This document shows positions 1 to 8,279 of a stretch of 64,000 bases of DNA, one piece after another. The DNA is taken from NCBI RefSeq assembly GCF_900101505.1, contig NZ_FMZI01000007.1, positions 62,001 through 126,000 on the forward strand, in the 5' to 3' direction. The translations under genes were made by a program, and so were the position numbers. Under the pieces are notes generated by a model, which saw only the letters and a program-made list of their open reading frames with translations, made no database searches and was not told where the DNA came from. Position 1 is the first letter of the stretch. Each line of letters begins with the position of its first letter. Origin of the DNA: Antarctobacter albus. GTDB lineage: Bacteria > Pseudomonadota > Alphaproteobacteria > Rhodobacterales > Rhodobacteraceae.

Positions 1-1
1 C

Positions 2-562
2 GAACCGGACGGCGGCATCTACGATGCGATCAACAAGGGCATCGCCCGCTGCACCGGCGACGTGATCGGGCTGATGCATTCGGATGATTTCTTTGCCAGC
101 GACCGGGTTCTGGAGCAGGTGGCCCGGGCGATGGAAGACCCGGCGATAGAGGGCGTCTACGGCGACCTCGACTATGTTTCCGGCACGGACACCGGACGGA
201 TCATCCGCAAGTGGCGCTCTGGCAGCTACACGATGGATTCGCTCAAAAGGGGCTGGATGCCGCCGCACCCCACGCTTTACCTGCGGCGTGAGGTTTTTGA
301 TCGCTGGGGCGTCTACGACACCAGTTTTCGCATCGCCGCGGACTACGACGCCATGCTGCGCTACATGGTCAAGGGCTCTGTGCGCCTGGTCCATGTGCCC
401 GAGGTCTTCGTCAAGATGCGGGTCGGCGGCGAAAGCAACAAGTCGATCGGAAAGATCCTGCGCAAGAGCCGCGAGGACTACCGGGCGCTGCGGGCCAACG
501 GGGTCGGTGGCATGGGGGCGCTGGCGATGAAGAACCTCTCCAAGGTCAAGCAGTTCCTCTGA
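2..562 (+). CDS. Family 2 glycosyltransferase, 5'-truncated by the window edge
   Basis: The frame is open from the first bases and begins inside the conserved EPDGGIYDAINKG stretch of WcaA-like GT-A transferases, followed by DVIGLMHSDDFF, whose DD is the nucleotide-sugar/metal-binding acidic pair. About the first 80-90 residues of a normal enzyme lie outside the window. The later segment MPPHPTLYLRREVFDRWG is typical of this subfamily, in which the residue pair after the acidic motif is followed by a PxHxT/S element. It probably adds one sugar to the lipid-linked EPS repeat unit at the cytoplasmic membrane face. It is convergent with the tyrosine-kinase gene and shares a terminator with it. 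The GTG at 62 is internal, not the start. The sugar donor cannot be named. Confidence 0.9.
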   Translation, partial: EPDGGIYDAINKGIARCTGDVIGLMHSDDFFASDRVLEQVARAMEDPAIEGVYGDLDYVSGTDTGRIIRKWRSGSYTMDSLKRGWMPPHPTLYLRREVFDRWGVYDTSFRIAADYDAMLRYMVKGSVRLVHVPEVFVKMRVGGESNKSIGKILRKSREDYRALRANGVGGMGALAMKNLSKVKQFL

Positions 563-581
563 CGAGGTCCTCCCGACAATG

Positions 582-617
582 AAAAGGCGCTGTCCCTTGC
601 CGGGGACAGCGCCTTTT
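582..617. terminator. Bidirectional intrinsic terminator
   Basis: A perfect 15-bp stem (582-596 with 603-617) closes a 6-base loop. The stem ends in A4 on one side and T4 on the other, so it can end transcription of both the glycosyltransferase on the plus strand and the kinase gene on the minus strand. It sits exactly between the two convergent stop codons. Confidence 0.9.
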
Positions 618-646
618 GCGTTTTGTCGGGCCGCTTGGCCCAAGAG

Positions 647-2851
647 TCAGGAGTCGTAATAGCCCTTGGCGTATTTGCCATAGCTGCCGTAGCCATAGCC
701 GTAGCGGCTCATGCCCTTGTGGTTGATCTGCGTCAGGATCAGGCCCGAGGGGCGCAGGTTGACCGTTTCCAGCAGGCGCAGGCCCTCGATCACCGTGGCA
801 TTGGGCGTGCGGTTCCATGCAACGCACATCAGCAGGCAATCGGCCAGCTGGCCATAAAGACGCGCGTCAGGAACGATCAGGACCGGCGGCGTGTCGATGA
901 TGATGTAGTCGAACTCCTGCCGCAGCATGGCGATCAGGTTGTGGAACTTCTCGGACGAGATGATGTCGGCGGCGTTCTTGGTCGCCTTCTCGGACCGCAG
1001 GACGTAGATGCCGTTCTGATCGTCGTAGTAGATGATCTCTTCCAGTGTGGCATCGCCGATGAGCGCGGTCATCAATCCGGGCTGTTCCTGCGGGAAGCCG
1101 AAGTAGTCGATGAAGTTGCGGCGCCGCATGTCGCCTTCGATGATCAGGACCTTCTTGTCGAGACCGGCAAAGTTCTGTGCCAGGGCAATGGCGGTCGTGG
1201 TCTTGCCTTCGCCGGGCAGGCAGGAGGTTGCCATGATGACCTGTGGCGGCGTGTCGATGTCGGAGAGCAGCACCGAGGTCCGCAGGTTCCGGATCGATTC
1301 CGCCCCTTCCGATGTCGGCTTGTCCCTCAGGTAGGGCAACAGCTGGTTGCGGCGCCGGATCGCCATCTTGGGGATCTGGCCCAGGATGGTGTGACCGGTG
1401 GCTGCCTCCAGCTCGTTCGTGGTGAGGAAACCCTTGCGGGTGAACTGGCCAATCAGGATCAGCACGGTGCCCGCGACAAAGCCCAGAATGGCCGAAACCA
1501 GCACCATCCGGAAACGGCGCGGCTCGACCTGCACACCGGGCACGGCGTTCGACAGCACGCGGCTGTCGGCCTGCTGCAGCCCGCGCTGGACAGAGGTTTC
1601 CTTGAGGCGGGTCAGGAACGTCTCATAAAGCGTCCGGGTCGCCTGGGTTTCGCGTTCCAGCTGCTGAAGCTCGATCAGCTTGGCGGATTCGGTTTCGATC
1701 TCCTGCTCGATCCGAGCCAGCGAGGCTTCCAGCGCATCGGCCTGGACCTGTGCGCGGTCCCGGTTGGACTGGACCTGCGAGATCAGCTGCTCGAACTGAG
1801 AGAGGATCAGGGCGCGTGCATTGGGGTCGTTGTTCTGCTGGAACTGGTTGTAGAGCCGGCGGATCGTGGGGCTGTCGGCCTCATCGACCATCCGGTCGAG
1901 ATCGCCGCTGTCGCGCAGGGTTTCCAGCTGGCTGATACGGGCCTGGGAGTCCACGACGGTCTGGCGGGTCTCGCTCAACCGCCCGCGCACCTCGCGGGCT
2001 TGCTGGTTGATCGCCTCCAGCGCCTCGGGGCTGGCCAGCCCCAGGGCGGCACGCCGGTCCTTCAGCGTCTGTTCGCGTTCTTCCAGCTCGTCCTCGAGCT
2101 CGGCCACGCGTTCGGACAGCCAGAGCGAGGCGTTTTCCGTGGCCTGGAATTTGACGTCGATCTGGTCCTGGATATAGGCCTGCGCGATGGCATTGGCGAT
2201 CCGGGTCGACTTCATCTTGCCTTCGGTGGTGACGCGGATGTTGAACACATAGGTGTCACGCATGTTCGAGGCGTCGATCTTGCGGCGCAGACGGTTGACC
2301 GCCTCGATGATGTCCGCCTCTTCCTGGGTCAGATCGCCGGGGCCGCTGGTCGGGTCATCGGGGCGCGTGGGGCGACCGATCAGGCTCTTGGCCGCCGATT
2401 TCGCCTTGTTGATGATGGTTCCCACCGAAAACGCCGGTTCGGGACGCAGCGAGCTGTTGAACTCGGGATCCTGGGTCAGGTCGAGGCTTGTCACCACCTT
2501 GGACAGGAGGCCCATCGATTCCATCACCTCAAGCTCGGTGTTGATGGTGTAATAGTCGGTTGAGATGCCGGAAAACACGTTCTGGATGTCGACGACCTGC
2601 TGTTTCTGCGGGCGCAGGACCAGGGTCGTGGTCGCCGCGTATTTCGGCACGGCCACAAGGAAGGCCTGGTAGCCGCCGATGGCCACGCCGACGACGACGC
2701 AAAGCAGGATCAACAGTTTGCGCGACCACATGACCCGCAGCAACTGGCCGATATCGAGACCGTCGGGAATGGAGGCCACGGAAAGCGCGGCGGCGAAACG
2801 TGGGTTCATCGAGGAATCTTGTGACGTATCATTCATTTCGGTGAATCCCAT
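647..2851 (-). CDS. Polysaccharide co-polymerase with tyrosine autokinase domain (Wzc/ExoP type)
   Basis: This inner-membrane protein sets EPS chain length and cycles by autophosphorylation. The 734 residues match the fused (proteobacterial) form. An N-terminal Wzz domain has a transmembrane helix near residues 45-67. A long periplasmic coiled coil (about 230-430) is rich in E, R and Q. A second helix lies near 455-475. The cytoplasmic BY-kinase domain shows Walker A CLPGEGKTTT (lysine about 549), Walker A' VLIIEGDMRR and Walker B DYIIIDTPPV. The tail SRYGYGYGSYGKYAKGYYDS is a tyrosine cluster, the usual autophosphorylation site. The start is uncertain: ATG codons at 2851, 2836 and 2806 are all possible and none has a strong ribosome-binding site. 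It lies 76 bp downstream of the glycosyltransferase run on the same strand. Confidence 0.93.
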   Translation of the reverse strand: MGFTEMNDTSQDSSMNPRFAAALSVASIPDGLDIGQLLRVMWSRKLLILLCVVVGVAIGGYQAFLVAVPKYAATTTLVLRPQKQQVVDIQNVFSGISTDYYTINTELEVMESMGLLSKVVTSLDLTQDPEFNSSLRPEPAFSVGTIINKAKSAAKSLIGRPTRPDDPTSGPGDLTQEEADIIEAVNRLRRKIDASNMRDTYVFNIRVTTEGKMKSTRIANAIAQAYIQDQIDVKFQATENASLWLSERVAELEDELEEREQTLKDRRAALGLASPEALEAINQQAREVRGRLSETRQTVVDSQARISQLETLRDSGDLDRMVDEADSPTIRRLYNQFQQNNDPNARALILSQFEQLISQVQSNRDRAQVQADALEASLARIEQEIETESAKLIELQQLERETQATRTLYETFLTRLKETSVQRGLQQADSRVLSNAVPGVQVEPRRFRMVLVSAILGFVAGTVLILIGQFTRKGFLTTNELEAATGHTILGQIPKMAIRRRNQLLPYLRDKPTSEGAESIRNLRTSVLLSDIDTPPQVIMATSCLPGEGKTTTAIALAQNFAGLDKKVLIIEGDMRRRNFIDYFGFPQEQPGLMTALIGDATLEEIIYYDDQNGIYVLRSEKATKNAADIISSEKFHNLIAMLRQEFDYIIIDTPPVLIVPDARLYGQLADCLLMCVAWNRTPNATVIEGLRLLETVNLRPSGLILTQINHKGMSRYGYGYGSYGKYAKGYYDS

Positions 2852-2927
2852 TCCGGGCCGGACATGTCAGTGATCCCATATCGCCCTGTGCATAACAATG
2901 ATGATGATTACGGTTCATAACGGTGTA

Positions 2928-3878
2928 TCAGCCCAGCTTCGCCGGTTTGGCGGGGCTTGCGGGCGGTTGCGGCTGCAACTGGATGCCCAGAACGTCCCGG
3001 ATGGCGGTTTCCACGTCCGCGCCGGTCCGCTCCATGTGGCGTTTGACCTCAAATAACTTCATGTCGACCAAGTATCGATACCAGAAGCCCTGGAGAAAGT
3101 GAAACGCGGCGCCTTCTCGCCCATCGAGAAAGCCAAGCCGCAGGACATAGCGATACAGGAAATAGGCCAGCGCGCGACTGCCCGTGGGCATGTTGGCATA
3201 GACCTTCTCCTTGAGCCAGCGTTTGACCCCCGCCTGCTGCCCGCCCTTCAGGTCGGCCACGGTTTCATGCGGCATGAAGCCGTATTCGAGGTTCAACAGG
3301 TCCACCACCTCGCGGTTGGAATAGCCGTTGTGCTTTTCCGTCCACCAGGCCAGCGAGTTGTGGTTGTCGTCGATCAGCTCGCCGTCGAAATCGGCGGTCT
3401 GGCCGGGGACAAGGATATGTTCGTCCATCCAACGGTTCTCGCAGCGTCCGCGCCCGTTGCGGAACAGGCGCAGCACGCGCACCGGAAAGATGCCGCCAAA
3501 GCGGATGCGCTTGCGAAGGAATGTCATCCGGCGCGAGACATAGACGCCGTCGATCTCCTCGCCCAGGCCGCCCAGCTTCTGCACGATCTCCTGCGCCAGC
3601 GGTTCGGTGATGTATTCATCCGCGTCCAGCCGCATGACCCAGTCGGCCTCTGCAGGCACCCGGTCGATGCCCCAGTTCATCTGGGTGGCGTAATTGATCC
3701 AGGGGTTCTCCAGCACGGTGGCGCCCTTTTCGCGGGCGATCTCCCTGGTGCGGTCGGTCGATCCGCTGTCCACCACCAGGCATTGCGTCGCAAAAGACGC
3801 GACGGAGTCGAGGCAGCGCGCGATATGGCGTTCCTCGTTCTTGGTCAGGATGACGACGGTGACGTTCGGCTTGGTCAT
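2928..3878 (-). CDS. Family 2 glycosyltransferase, WaaE/KdtX-like
   Basis: The 316 residues begin with the GT-A signature VVILTKNEERHIARCLDSV (about 8-26), then VVDSGSTDRT (35-44) and the metal-binding RLDADE (83-88). The region around QMNWGID and the later LHRxYLR-like segment match the WaaE/KdtX group (lipopolysaccharide-core and EPS glucosyl- or related transferases). The start ATG overlaps the acetyltransferase stop by 4 bases, so translation is probably coupled. It is the last gene of the overlapping run before the 76-bp gap to the kinase gene. Role in EPS repeat-unit assembly is inferred from context; donor and acceptor are unknown. Confidence 0.9.
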   Translation of the reverse strand: MTKPNVTVVILTKNEERHIARCLDSVASFATQCLVVDSGSTDRTREIAREKGATVLENPWINYATQMNWGIDRVPAEADWVMRLDADEYITEPLAQEIVQKLGGLGEEIDGVYVSRRMTFLRKRIRFGGIFPVRVLRLFRNGRGRCENRWMDEHILVPGQTADFDGELIDDNHNSLAWWTEKHNGYSNREVVDLLNLEYGFMPHETVADLKGGQQAGVKRWLKEKVYANMPTGSRALAYFLYRYVLRLGFLDGREGAAFHFLQGFWYRYLVDMKLFEVKRHMERTGADVETAIRDVLGIQLQPQPPASPAKPAKLG

Positions 3879-4453
3879 GCTGTGGCGTCCTCGGTCAGGG
3901 TGCGAAGCGGTTTCGCCGGGTTGCCGACGACGATGGTGCGGGGCGGGACATCCTTCATCGCCACGGCACGGGCGCCGACGATGGCGCGCGGGCCGACGGT
4001 GACACCGGGGCCGATGAAGGCATCCGCCGCCACCCAGGCATCGGCACCCACCTCGATCGGCGGTTTGACCAGCGGGCGGTCGGGCAGGGCGATGTCATGG
4101 CTGCCGGCGCAAAGATGCGCCCCCTGTGAGACGGTCGCGCGGGCGCCGATATGGATCGGGCCAAGCGCATAGAGGATCGCGCCGTCGCCCACGGCGGCAT
4201 AATCGTCGATGGTCAGGTTCCAGGGCATGGTGATCCGCACGCTGGGATAGACATGCACCTGCTGGCCGATCCGCGCCCCAAAGCTGCGCAGCAGGAACCG
4301 CCGCCAGCCCCAGAAGGGGCGCGGCACGATACGGAAGGCTGGCAGCACCAGCGCCCAGAGCACACGGCGGATCTGTTCGGCGCGGCTCCATTTCGTGCCG
4401 GCGCGGTTCTTGGCGATGTCCAGTTCGCTCATCTCGGGCCGCTCAATCCTCAT
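3875..4453 (-). CDS. WcaF-like O-acetyltransferase (left-handed beta-helix)
   Basis: A 192-residue hexapeptide-repeat acetyltransferase. The N-terminal WALVLPAFRIVPRPFWGWRR followed by LLRSFGARIGQQVHVYPS is characteristic of the WcaF/maltose-O-acetyltransferase-like family, and the C-terminal half shows successive [LIV]-G-x4 turns (VGDGAI, HIGARATVSQ, VGADAWVAADAFIGPGV, VGARAVAMKD) ending in VVGNPAKPLR. SQGAHLCAGSHD carries the catalytic histidine region. It should acetylate a sugar of the EPS using acetyl-CoA in the cytoplasm. The reading frame opens at 4453, overlapping the sulfotransferase stop by 11 bases; an ATG at 4432 (MSELDIAK) is an equally good start. Confidence 0.88.
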   Translation of the reverse strand: MRIERPEMSELDIAKNRAGTKWSRAEQIRRVLWALVLPAFRIVPRPFWGWRRFLLRSFGARIGQQVHVYPSVRITMPWNLTIDDYAAVGDGAILYALGPIHIGARATVSQGAHLCAGSHDIALPDRPLVKPPIEVGADAWVAADAFIGPGVTVGPRAIVGARAVAMKDVPPRTIVVGNPAKPLRTLTEDATA

Positions 4454-5267
4454 ATCCCCAGCGCGTCAGATGCGGCGCTAGGGTCTCGTTGATCTCGGCG
4501 ACAAGCTCGGCGTTATCCAGCTCCTTGCTGCGCTTGCTGCGTCCCTTGTTGAAGGTCAGCGTGCCGCCATAGATGTTTTCCAGCTTCACCTCGCTCAGCG
4601 GTTTCACCGGGCGGGTATGGGCGTGCAGCGCGTCCACCATGCCCTGCTGTGCGGCGGCGTCGCCGCCACCCTGCGCGCCGATCAGCTCCTCGAACGACAC
4701 TTGCAGCACGTCCGGCGCGGTCCGCCAGCCATAGGCCCGGTCCAGCACCGTGGTGAAGGGGTACAGCGTGTAGCCCGTGCCCGGCCCGCCGCGCAGCAGC
4801 CGCGCGATGCGGGCGTCGCGGGAGAGGCCCGCGAAGTCCTTGTGCATGTAGAAATCCGGACGCGAGCCGATCCAGTCCGCGAAGGACACCAGGATGTCAC
4901 GCGGATCGCGCCGGATGCAGATCATCCGCGCGCCGGCCTCGCGCAGCACGCCCTCCAGTTCCTGGGTATGCGCGGCGTGTCCGCCCATGATCTTGCCCGA
5001 CAGTTTCCCTGCCGATGCGGCGATGTATTTCCGCGATACCAGCGCGTCGGTCTCCAGGCCCACCTGCACCGCGTCCGACTGTCCGCGCGGGCGGCGCAGG
5101 ATGCGTTTCAGCCACTGGTGTTTGCCGAACAAAAGGTGGGCAGAAATGCCGTTGAAGGGCCCTTCGATGCCCAGCTCGTTCAAGGCGGAATAGACAAGGT
5201 GATTGCCCGATTTCCAGATGCCGGTGACAAAGATACAGGCGGTGCCGTCAGGGGCGGTTCGGGTCAT
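4443..5267 (-). CDS. Sulfotransferase 1 of the EPS locus
   Basis: A 274-residue PAPS-dependent sulfotransferase. The 5'-phosphosulfate loop TGIWKSGNHLV is at about 15-25, the 3'-phosphate motif RRDPRDILVSF near 120-130, and a C-terminal GGTLTFNKGRSKR corresponds to the basic nucleotide-binding loop of Sulfotransfer_1 enzymes. The frame is open further upstream, but the ATG at 5267 has a good AGGA site six or so bases ahead and the extension is arginine/proline-rich noise. The gene begins 4 bases after the neighbouring glycosyltransferase stop and overlaps the acetyltransferase start. Likely transfers sulfate to an EPS sugar; whether it acts on lipid-linked precursors in the cytoplasm is inference. 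Confidence 0.87.
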   Translation of the reverse strand: MTRTAPDGTACIFVTGIWKSGNHLVYSALNELGIEGPFNGISAHLLFGKHQWLKRILRRPRGQSDAVQVGLETDALVSRKYIAASAGKLSGKIMGGHAAHTQELEGVLREAGARMICIRRDPRDILVSFADWIGSRPDFYMHKDFAGLSRDARIARLLRGGPGTGYTLYPFTTVLDRAYGWRTAPDVLQVSFEELIGAQGGGDAAAQQGMVDALHAHTRPVKPLSEVKLENIYGGTLTFNKGRSKRSKELDNAELVAEINETLAPHLTRWGYED

Positions 5268-5271
5268 TCCG

Positions 5272-6390
5272 TCATCCTTGTGCAACACGTTCATAGTCCA
5301 CCTCGATCCGTTCCGCGATCTTGTCCCAGTCGAATTCCTGACGCGCCCAGGCCCGGCCCCTTGCGCCCATTGCGCGCCGCTCTGCCTCGGGCAGCGACAT
5401 GCCCTCTGCCAGGGCCCCGGCCAGCGCGCTCTCGTCCCTAGGCACCGACCAGCCCGCGCCCTCGGCGGGCAGCATCGACCAGGGCGCACCATCGGTCGAG
5501 ATCACCGGCAATTCCGCCAGCAGGGCCTCGGGCACGGTCAGGGCAAAGTTCTCGCTGTCCGTGGGCAGGGCAAACAGTTCTGCCGACTGCAGAGCGCGCC
5601 ACTTGTCGTCGCCAAAGAGCGGGCCGGGGAAAGCAACCCTTTCCAGGCCCAGGTCCCGCGCCAGCGATTGCAGCATCTCCAGGTGACCGTCCTTCGGGTC
5701 CGGGCCGATGATCCGCAGGTCCCAGCCGGGGAAATTTGGTTCCAGCTGCGCCCAGGCGCGCAACAGCCGGTCGATGCGTTTTTTCTTGTGCATCCGGCCC
5801 AGGGTGACAACGGTCTTTTGACGCAACGGCGGCGTCGCGCGCAGCGCGCCCGGCATGTCGGGCACGCCGATGGGTACCACGGCGACAGGCGCCGTCAGGC
5901 CATAGGCGCGGATCTCTGCCTCTTCCTCGGGGACGGTGGCGTGGTACAGCGCGGCGGCGCGGAAACAGCGATCCTGATACAGCGCCGAAACCACGCGTTT
6001 GCGCCCCCTGGAATAACTCAGCGCCACGTCGGACAGCATCCCGTGCGGCGAAATCACCAGCGGCTTGCCGGACCTTGTGGCCCAGCCCGCGGCGACGGCC
6101 GAACTGGCCATCCATATGCCGTGCAGGTGCAACACGTCCGGATCGAAGGCGCGGATCGCCCCGGCCCAACCCGGCGCATAGCCCAGGCTGCGCGGTCCCA
6201 GCGGCGGTTTCACCGTGGCGGGCGCGCCGTGCCAGTTGTCCTTGTCCCCCTTCTGCCATGCCGCGTCTTCGAGGCCGAAGACACGCACGTCATGGCCCCG
6301 GCGCGCCAGCGCGGCGGACAGATGTTCAGCCACTTCGCGCACGCCGGAGGCACGGCGCGACAGGTGTCCGGCAAGAAAGGCGATCTTCAT
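5272..6390 (-). CDS. Family 4 (GT-B) glycosyltransferase
   Basis: The 372-residue enzyme has a GT-B fold. The N-terminal domain starts MKIAFLAGHLSRRASGVREV and contains the conserved LHLHGIWM and PHGMLS. The C-terminal donor-binding domain shows VVTLGRMHKKKRID and the retaining-enzyme signature SENFALTVPEALLAELPVIS, with the two glutamates of the E-x7-E motif (the first in SEN, the second in PEA). This is a typical capsule/EPS transferase. Its start overlaps the upstream glycosyltransferase stop by 4 bases (ATGA). Sugar specificity cannot be inferred. Confidence 0.92.
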   Translation of the reverse strand: MKIAFLAGHLSRRASGVREVAEHLSAALARRGHDVRVFGLEDAAWQKGDKDNWHGAPATVKPPLGPRSLGYAPGWAGAIRAFDPDVLHLHGIWMASSAVAAGWATRSGKPLVISPHGMLSDVALSYSRGRKRVVSALYQDRCFRAAALYHATVPEEEAEIRAYGLTAPVAVVPIGVPDMPGALRATPPLRQKTVVTLGRMHKKKRIDRLLRAWAQLEPNFPGWDLRIIGPDPKDGHLEMLQSLARDLGLERVAFPGPLFGDDKWRALQSAELFALPTDSENFALTVPEALLAELPVISTDGAPWSMLPAEGAGWSVPRDESALAGALAEGMSLPEAERRAMGARGRAWARQEFDWDKIAERIEVDYERVAQG

Positions 6391-7508
6391 GCGGGTCCCC
6401 CGGTCTGTTGCGCACCGGCGGTGGCCCGGACCCAGTCGCAGAACCTTGCCGCCATTGCCTGCGTGTTGAACCGTGTCGCGACCGTGTCCAGCGCTGCCCG
6501 CGAATAGGCGTTCAGTCTCTCGGGGTCGTCGGTCAGCGCCGCCAGTTGGCGGGCAAGGTCGGTGACGTCCTCTCGGGCGAAGGTGACGCCCGTCGTTCCG
6601 GCGGCAAAGGCCGCGATTTCGGGCATGTGGTCGGCGCGGCTGTCATGGACCATGACCGGCAGCCCGTAGGCCATCGCATGGACCAGCGACAGACCCACTG
6701 CGCCCGGATAGACGAAGACCCGCGCGTCATTGGCGATGGGGGCGATCTCGGCCTCGGTGAAACGGGGGCCGTGCCACAGGACCCGGTCTGCGCAGCCGAG
6801 CGTTTCGGCCCGGGCGCGGATCGCGTCTGGCGCGTCGCCGATCACGCTCAGTTCGACCGATGCCGCCTCGGGGCGGGCAAGCGCCTGCAACAGCAGGTCA
6901 AACCGCGATTTTTCGGTCAGGCGGCCGATGAACATGGCGCGGCGCGGGCGCGTCGCGGCATCATAGGGGGTGCGCAGGCCGACGATCTCGCGCGTGTCGA
7001 TGCCGTTGTTCAGCGCCGAAGCGGGCAGGGTGCCGCCATCGGCGCCGTATTGGCCGGCCTCGTCATCGGTGTAGAACAGAACAGCAGCGCCCAACCGGTA
7101 CATGATCCGGCGCAAGCCCTTGGCCAGCCCCCGGCTGCCAGCGCTATGGTAATGGCCCCACCAGATCACGGGGATGCCCCGCTTGCGCGCCCGGCGGGCC
7201 AGCACAAGGTTCGAGGCGGTGCGGATCGTGGCGCTGAGCACGAGCACGTCGACGCTCGACAGGTCCAGCGCCGTGGCGCCCTCCTGCCAGTCGATGCCCT
7301 TGGCGACGCTGCGCGTCTCGCCAAGGCGGCGGAACCAGTCCGGATCGCAGCCATCGGCGCGCGGGGTCACGCGGGCGGCATGGACGTTGAGGTCAATCCC
7401 CGGTGTCGCGGCGATCGAGTCGAAAAAGGCGATGCGGTAGTGCGGCACATGGTTCTGCAGAACCGCGACGCGCAGGTCGTTGCTGGTGGGAATGCCGGTT
7501 TCGATCAT
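6387..7508 (-). CDS. GT-B glycosyltransferase
   Basis: A 373-residue GT-B protein. The N-terminal half has VAVLQNHVPHYRIAFFDSI, seen in transferases of EPS loci, and VIWWGHYHSAGS. The C-terminal domain has AMFIGRLTEKSRFDLLLQAL and YPGAVGLSLVHAMAYGLPVM, in which the usual E-x7-E is replaced by G-L-S-L-V-H-A: the signature acidic residues are not both obvious, so the active-site assignment is less certain than for its neighbours. Overlaps both flanking genes by 4 bases. Confidence 0.87.
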   Translation of the reverse strand: MIETGIPTSNDLRVAVLQNHVPHYRIAFFDSIAATPGIDLNVHAARVTPRADGCDPDWFRRLGETRSVAKGIDWQEGATALDLSSVDVLVLSATIRTASNLVLARRARKRGIPVIWWGHYHSAGSRGLAKGLRRIMYRLGAAVLFYTDDEAGQYGADGGTLPASALNNGIDTREIVGLRTPYDAATRPRRAMFIGRLTEKSRFDLLLQALARPEAASVELSVIGDAPDAIRARAETLGCADRVLWHGPRFTEAEIAPIANDARVFVYPGAVGLSLVHAMAYGLPVMVHDSRADHMPEIAAFAAGTTGVTFAREDVTDLARQLAALTDDPERLNAYSRAALDTVATRFNTQAMAARFCDWVRATAGAQQTGGPA

Positions 7509-8278
7509 GCCGTCACCCCGTCCCCCGCGGCGGCGGGCGTGCCCCGCTCTGCCGCCTGGTCAAGGACATAGGCCCGCAAGTCGGCCTTTTGGGCGTCCGT
7601 CAGGTGATCCTTGCGCCGGGGCGAGGACATGGGCACCTCGTCGAACTGCCCATCGAACCCGGCACGCCGCCCGGCGTTTATCGCGACCCCCAGCCGGTCG
7701 AGCGCAGAGACAAGCGCCTGCCCCTTGCTGTCCAGAACCGTGTTCAGATCCAGGATGGCCACGTCATCCGGCGCCTGCGCCGCCATACCGTGCCAGAAGG
7801 TGTTGTAGTGGTGGTATTCCTCGAAGATGCGCTGCCGGTCGGCCAGCGCGGTTTCCACGTCGGGCCACCAGCGGCAGAACAGCCCCCAGTTCACGATCGA
7901 GACCGCCCAGCCGTCGATCCGCTTCTGCATCACCAGGTGGCGGGTTCCCCCGGGGTAGCCGGCGGTGCGGTTCAACTCGGCCAGTGTCCCGGCGGTCAGC
8001 CTGTTGGCAAAGCGCGGTTCCAGCGTGATGCTGGTCTTGTCCGGCTGCCAGCGAAAATGCTTGTGCGTGGGGGCGTTGCGGGCGCCGTCGAACATGTTGA
8101 CCGGCAGCGTGCCAAGCGCGCGCAGGGACTTCAGGCAGTAGTTGGTGCCGGACCGCTGGATGCCGTGATAGGCAAAGGGGCGCCCGCCGCTGGCGCGCGC
8201 CCGCAGGCGCGGCCAGAGGTTGGCGCGCGGCCCCATCCGGGCGAGGATCTTGTCCGTGGTGCGGCCCAGGCTGCTCAT
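7505..8278 (-). CDS. Sulfotransferase-like protein 2 of the EPS locus
   Basis: 257 residues. AYHGIQRSGTNYCLKSL (about 36-52) is a clear 5'-phosphosulfate-binding loop of the sulfotransferase superfamily. VMQKRIDGWAVSIVNWG occupies the place of the 3'-phosphate motif but is divergent, so catalytic competence is less certain. The ATG at 8278 directly follows the stop of sulfotransferase 3 (TGA, one base, ATG). The frame is open upstream to 8461 but that part runs inside the neighbouring coding sequence and is not credible. Overlaps the next glycosyltransferase by 4 bases. Confidence 0.78.
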   Translation of the reverse strand: MSSLGRTTDKILARMGPRANLWPRLRARASGGRPFAYHGIQRSGTNYCLKSLRALGTLPVNMFDGARNAPTHKHFRWQPDKTSITLEPRFANRLTAGTLAELNRTAGYPGGTRHLVMQKRIDGWAVSIVNWGLFCRWWPDVETALADRQRIFEEYHHYNTFWHGMAAQAPDDVAILDLNTVLDSKGQALVSALDRLGVAINAGRRAGFDGQFDEVPMSSPRRKDHLTDAQKADLRAYVLDQAAERGTPAAAGDGVTA

Positions 8279-8279
8279 C

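Noticed and set aside
623-2563. 646-codon open frame on the plus strand opposite the tyrosine-kinase gene
   Set aside because: Antisense shadow: no family motifs, low-complexity composition from high G+C codon bias, and the minus-strand gene is unmistakable.
4443-5492. N-terminally extended sulfotransferase starting at 5492
   Set aside because: The added 75 residues overlap the neighbouring glycosyltransferase and are arginine/proline-rich; the ATG at 5267 has a good ribosome-binding site.
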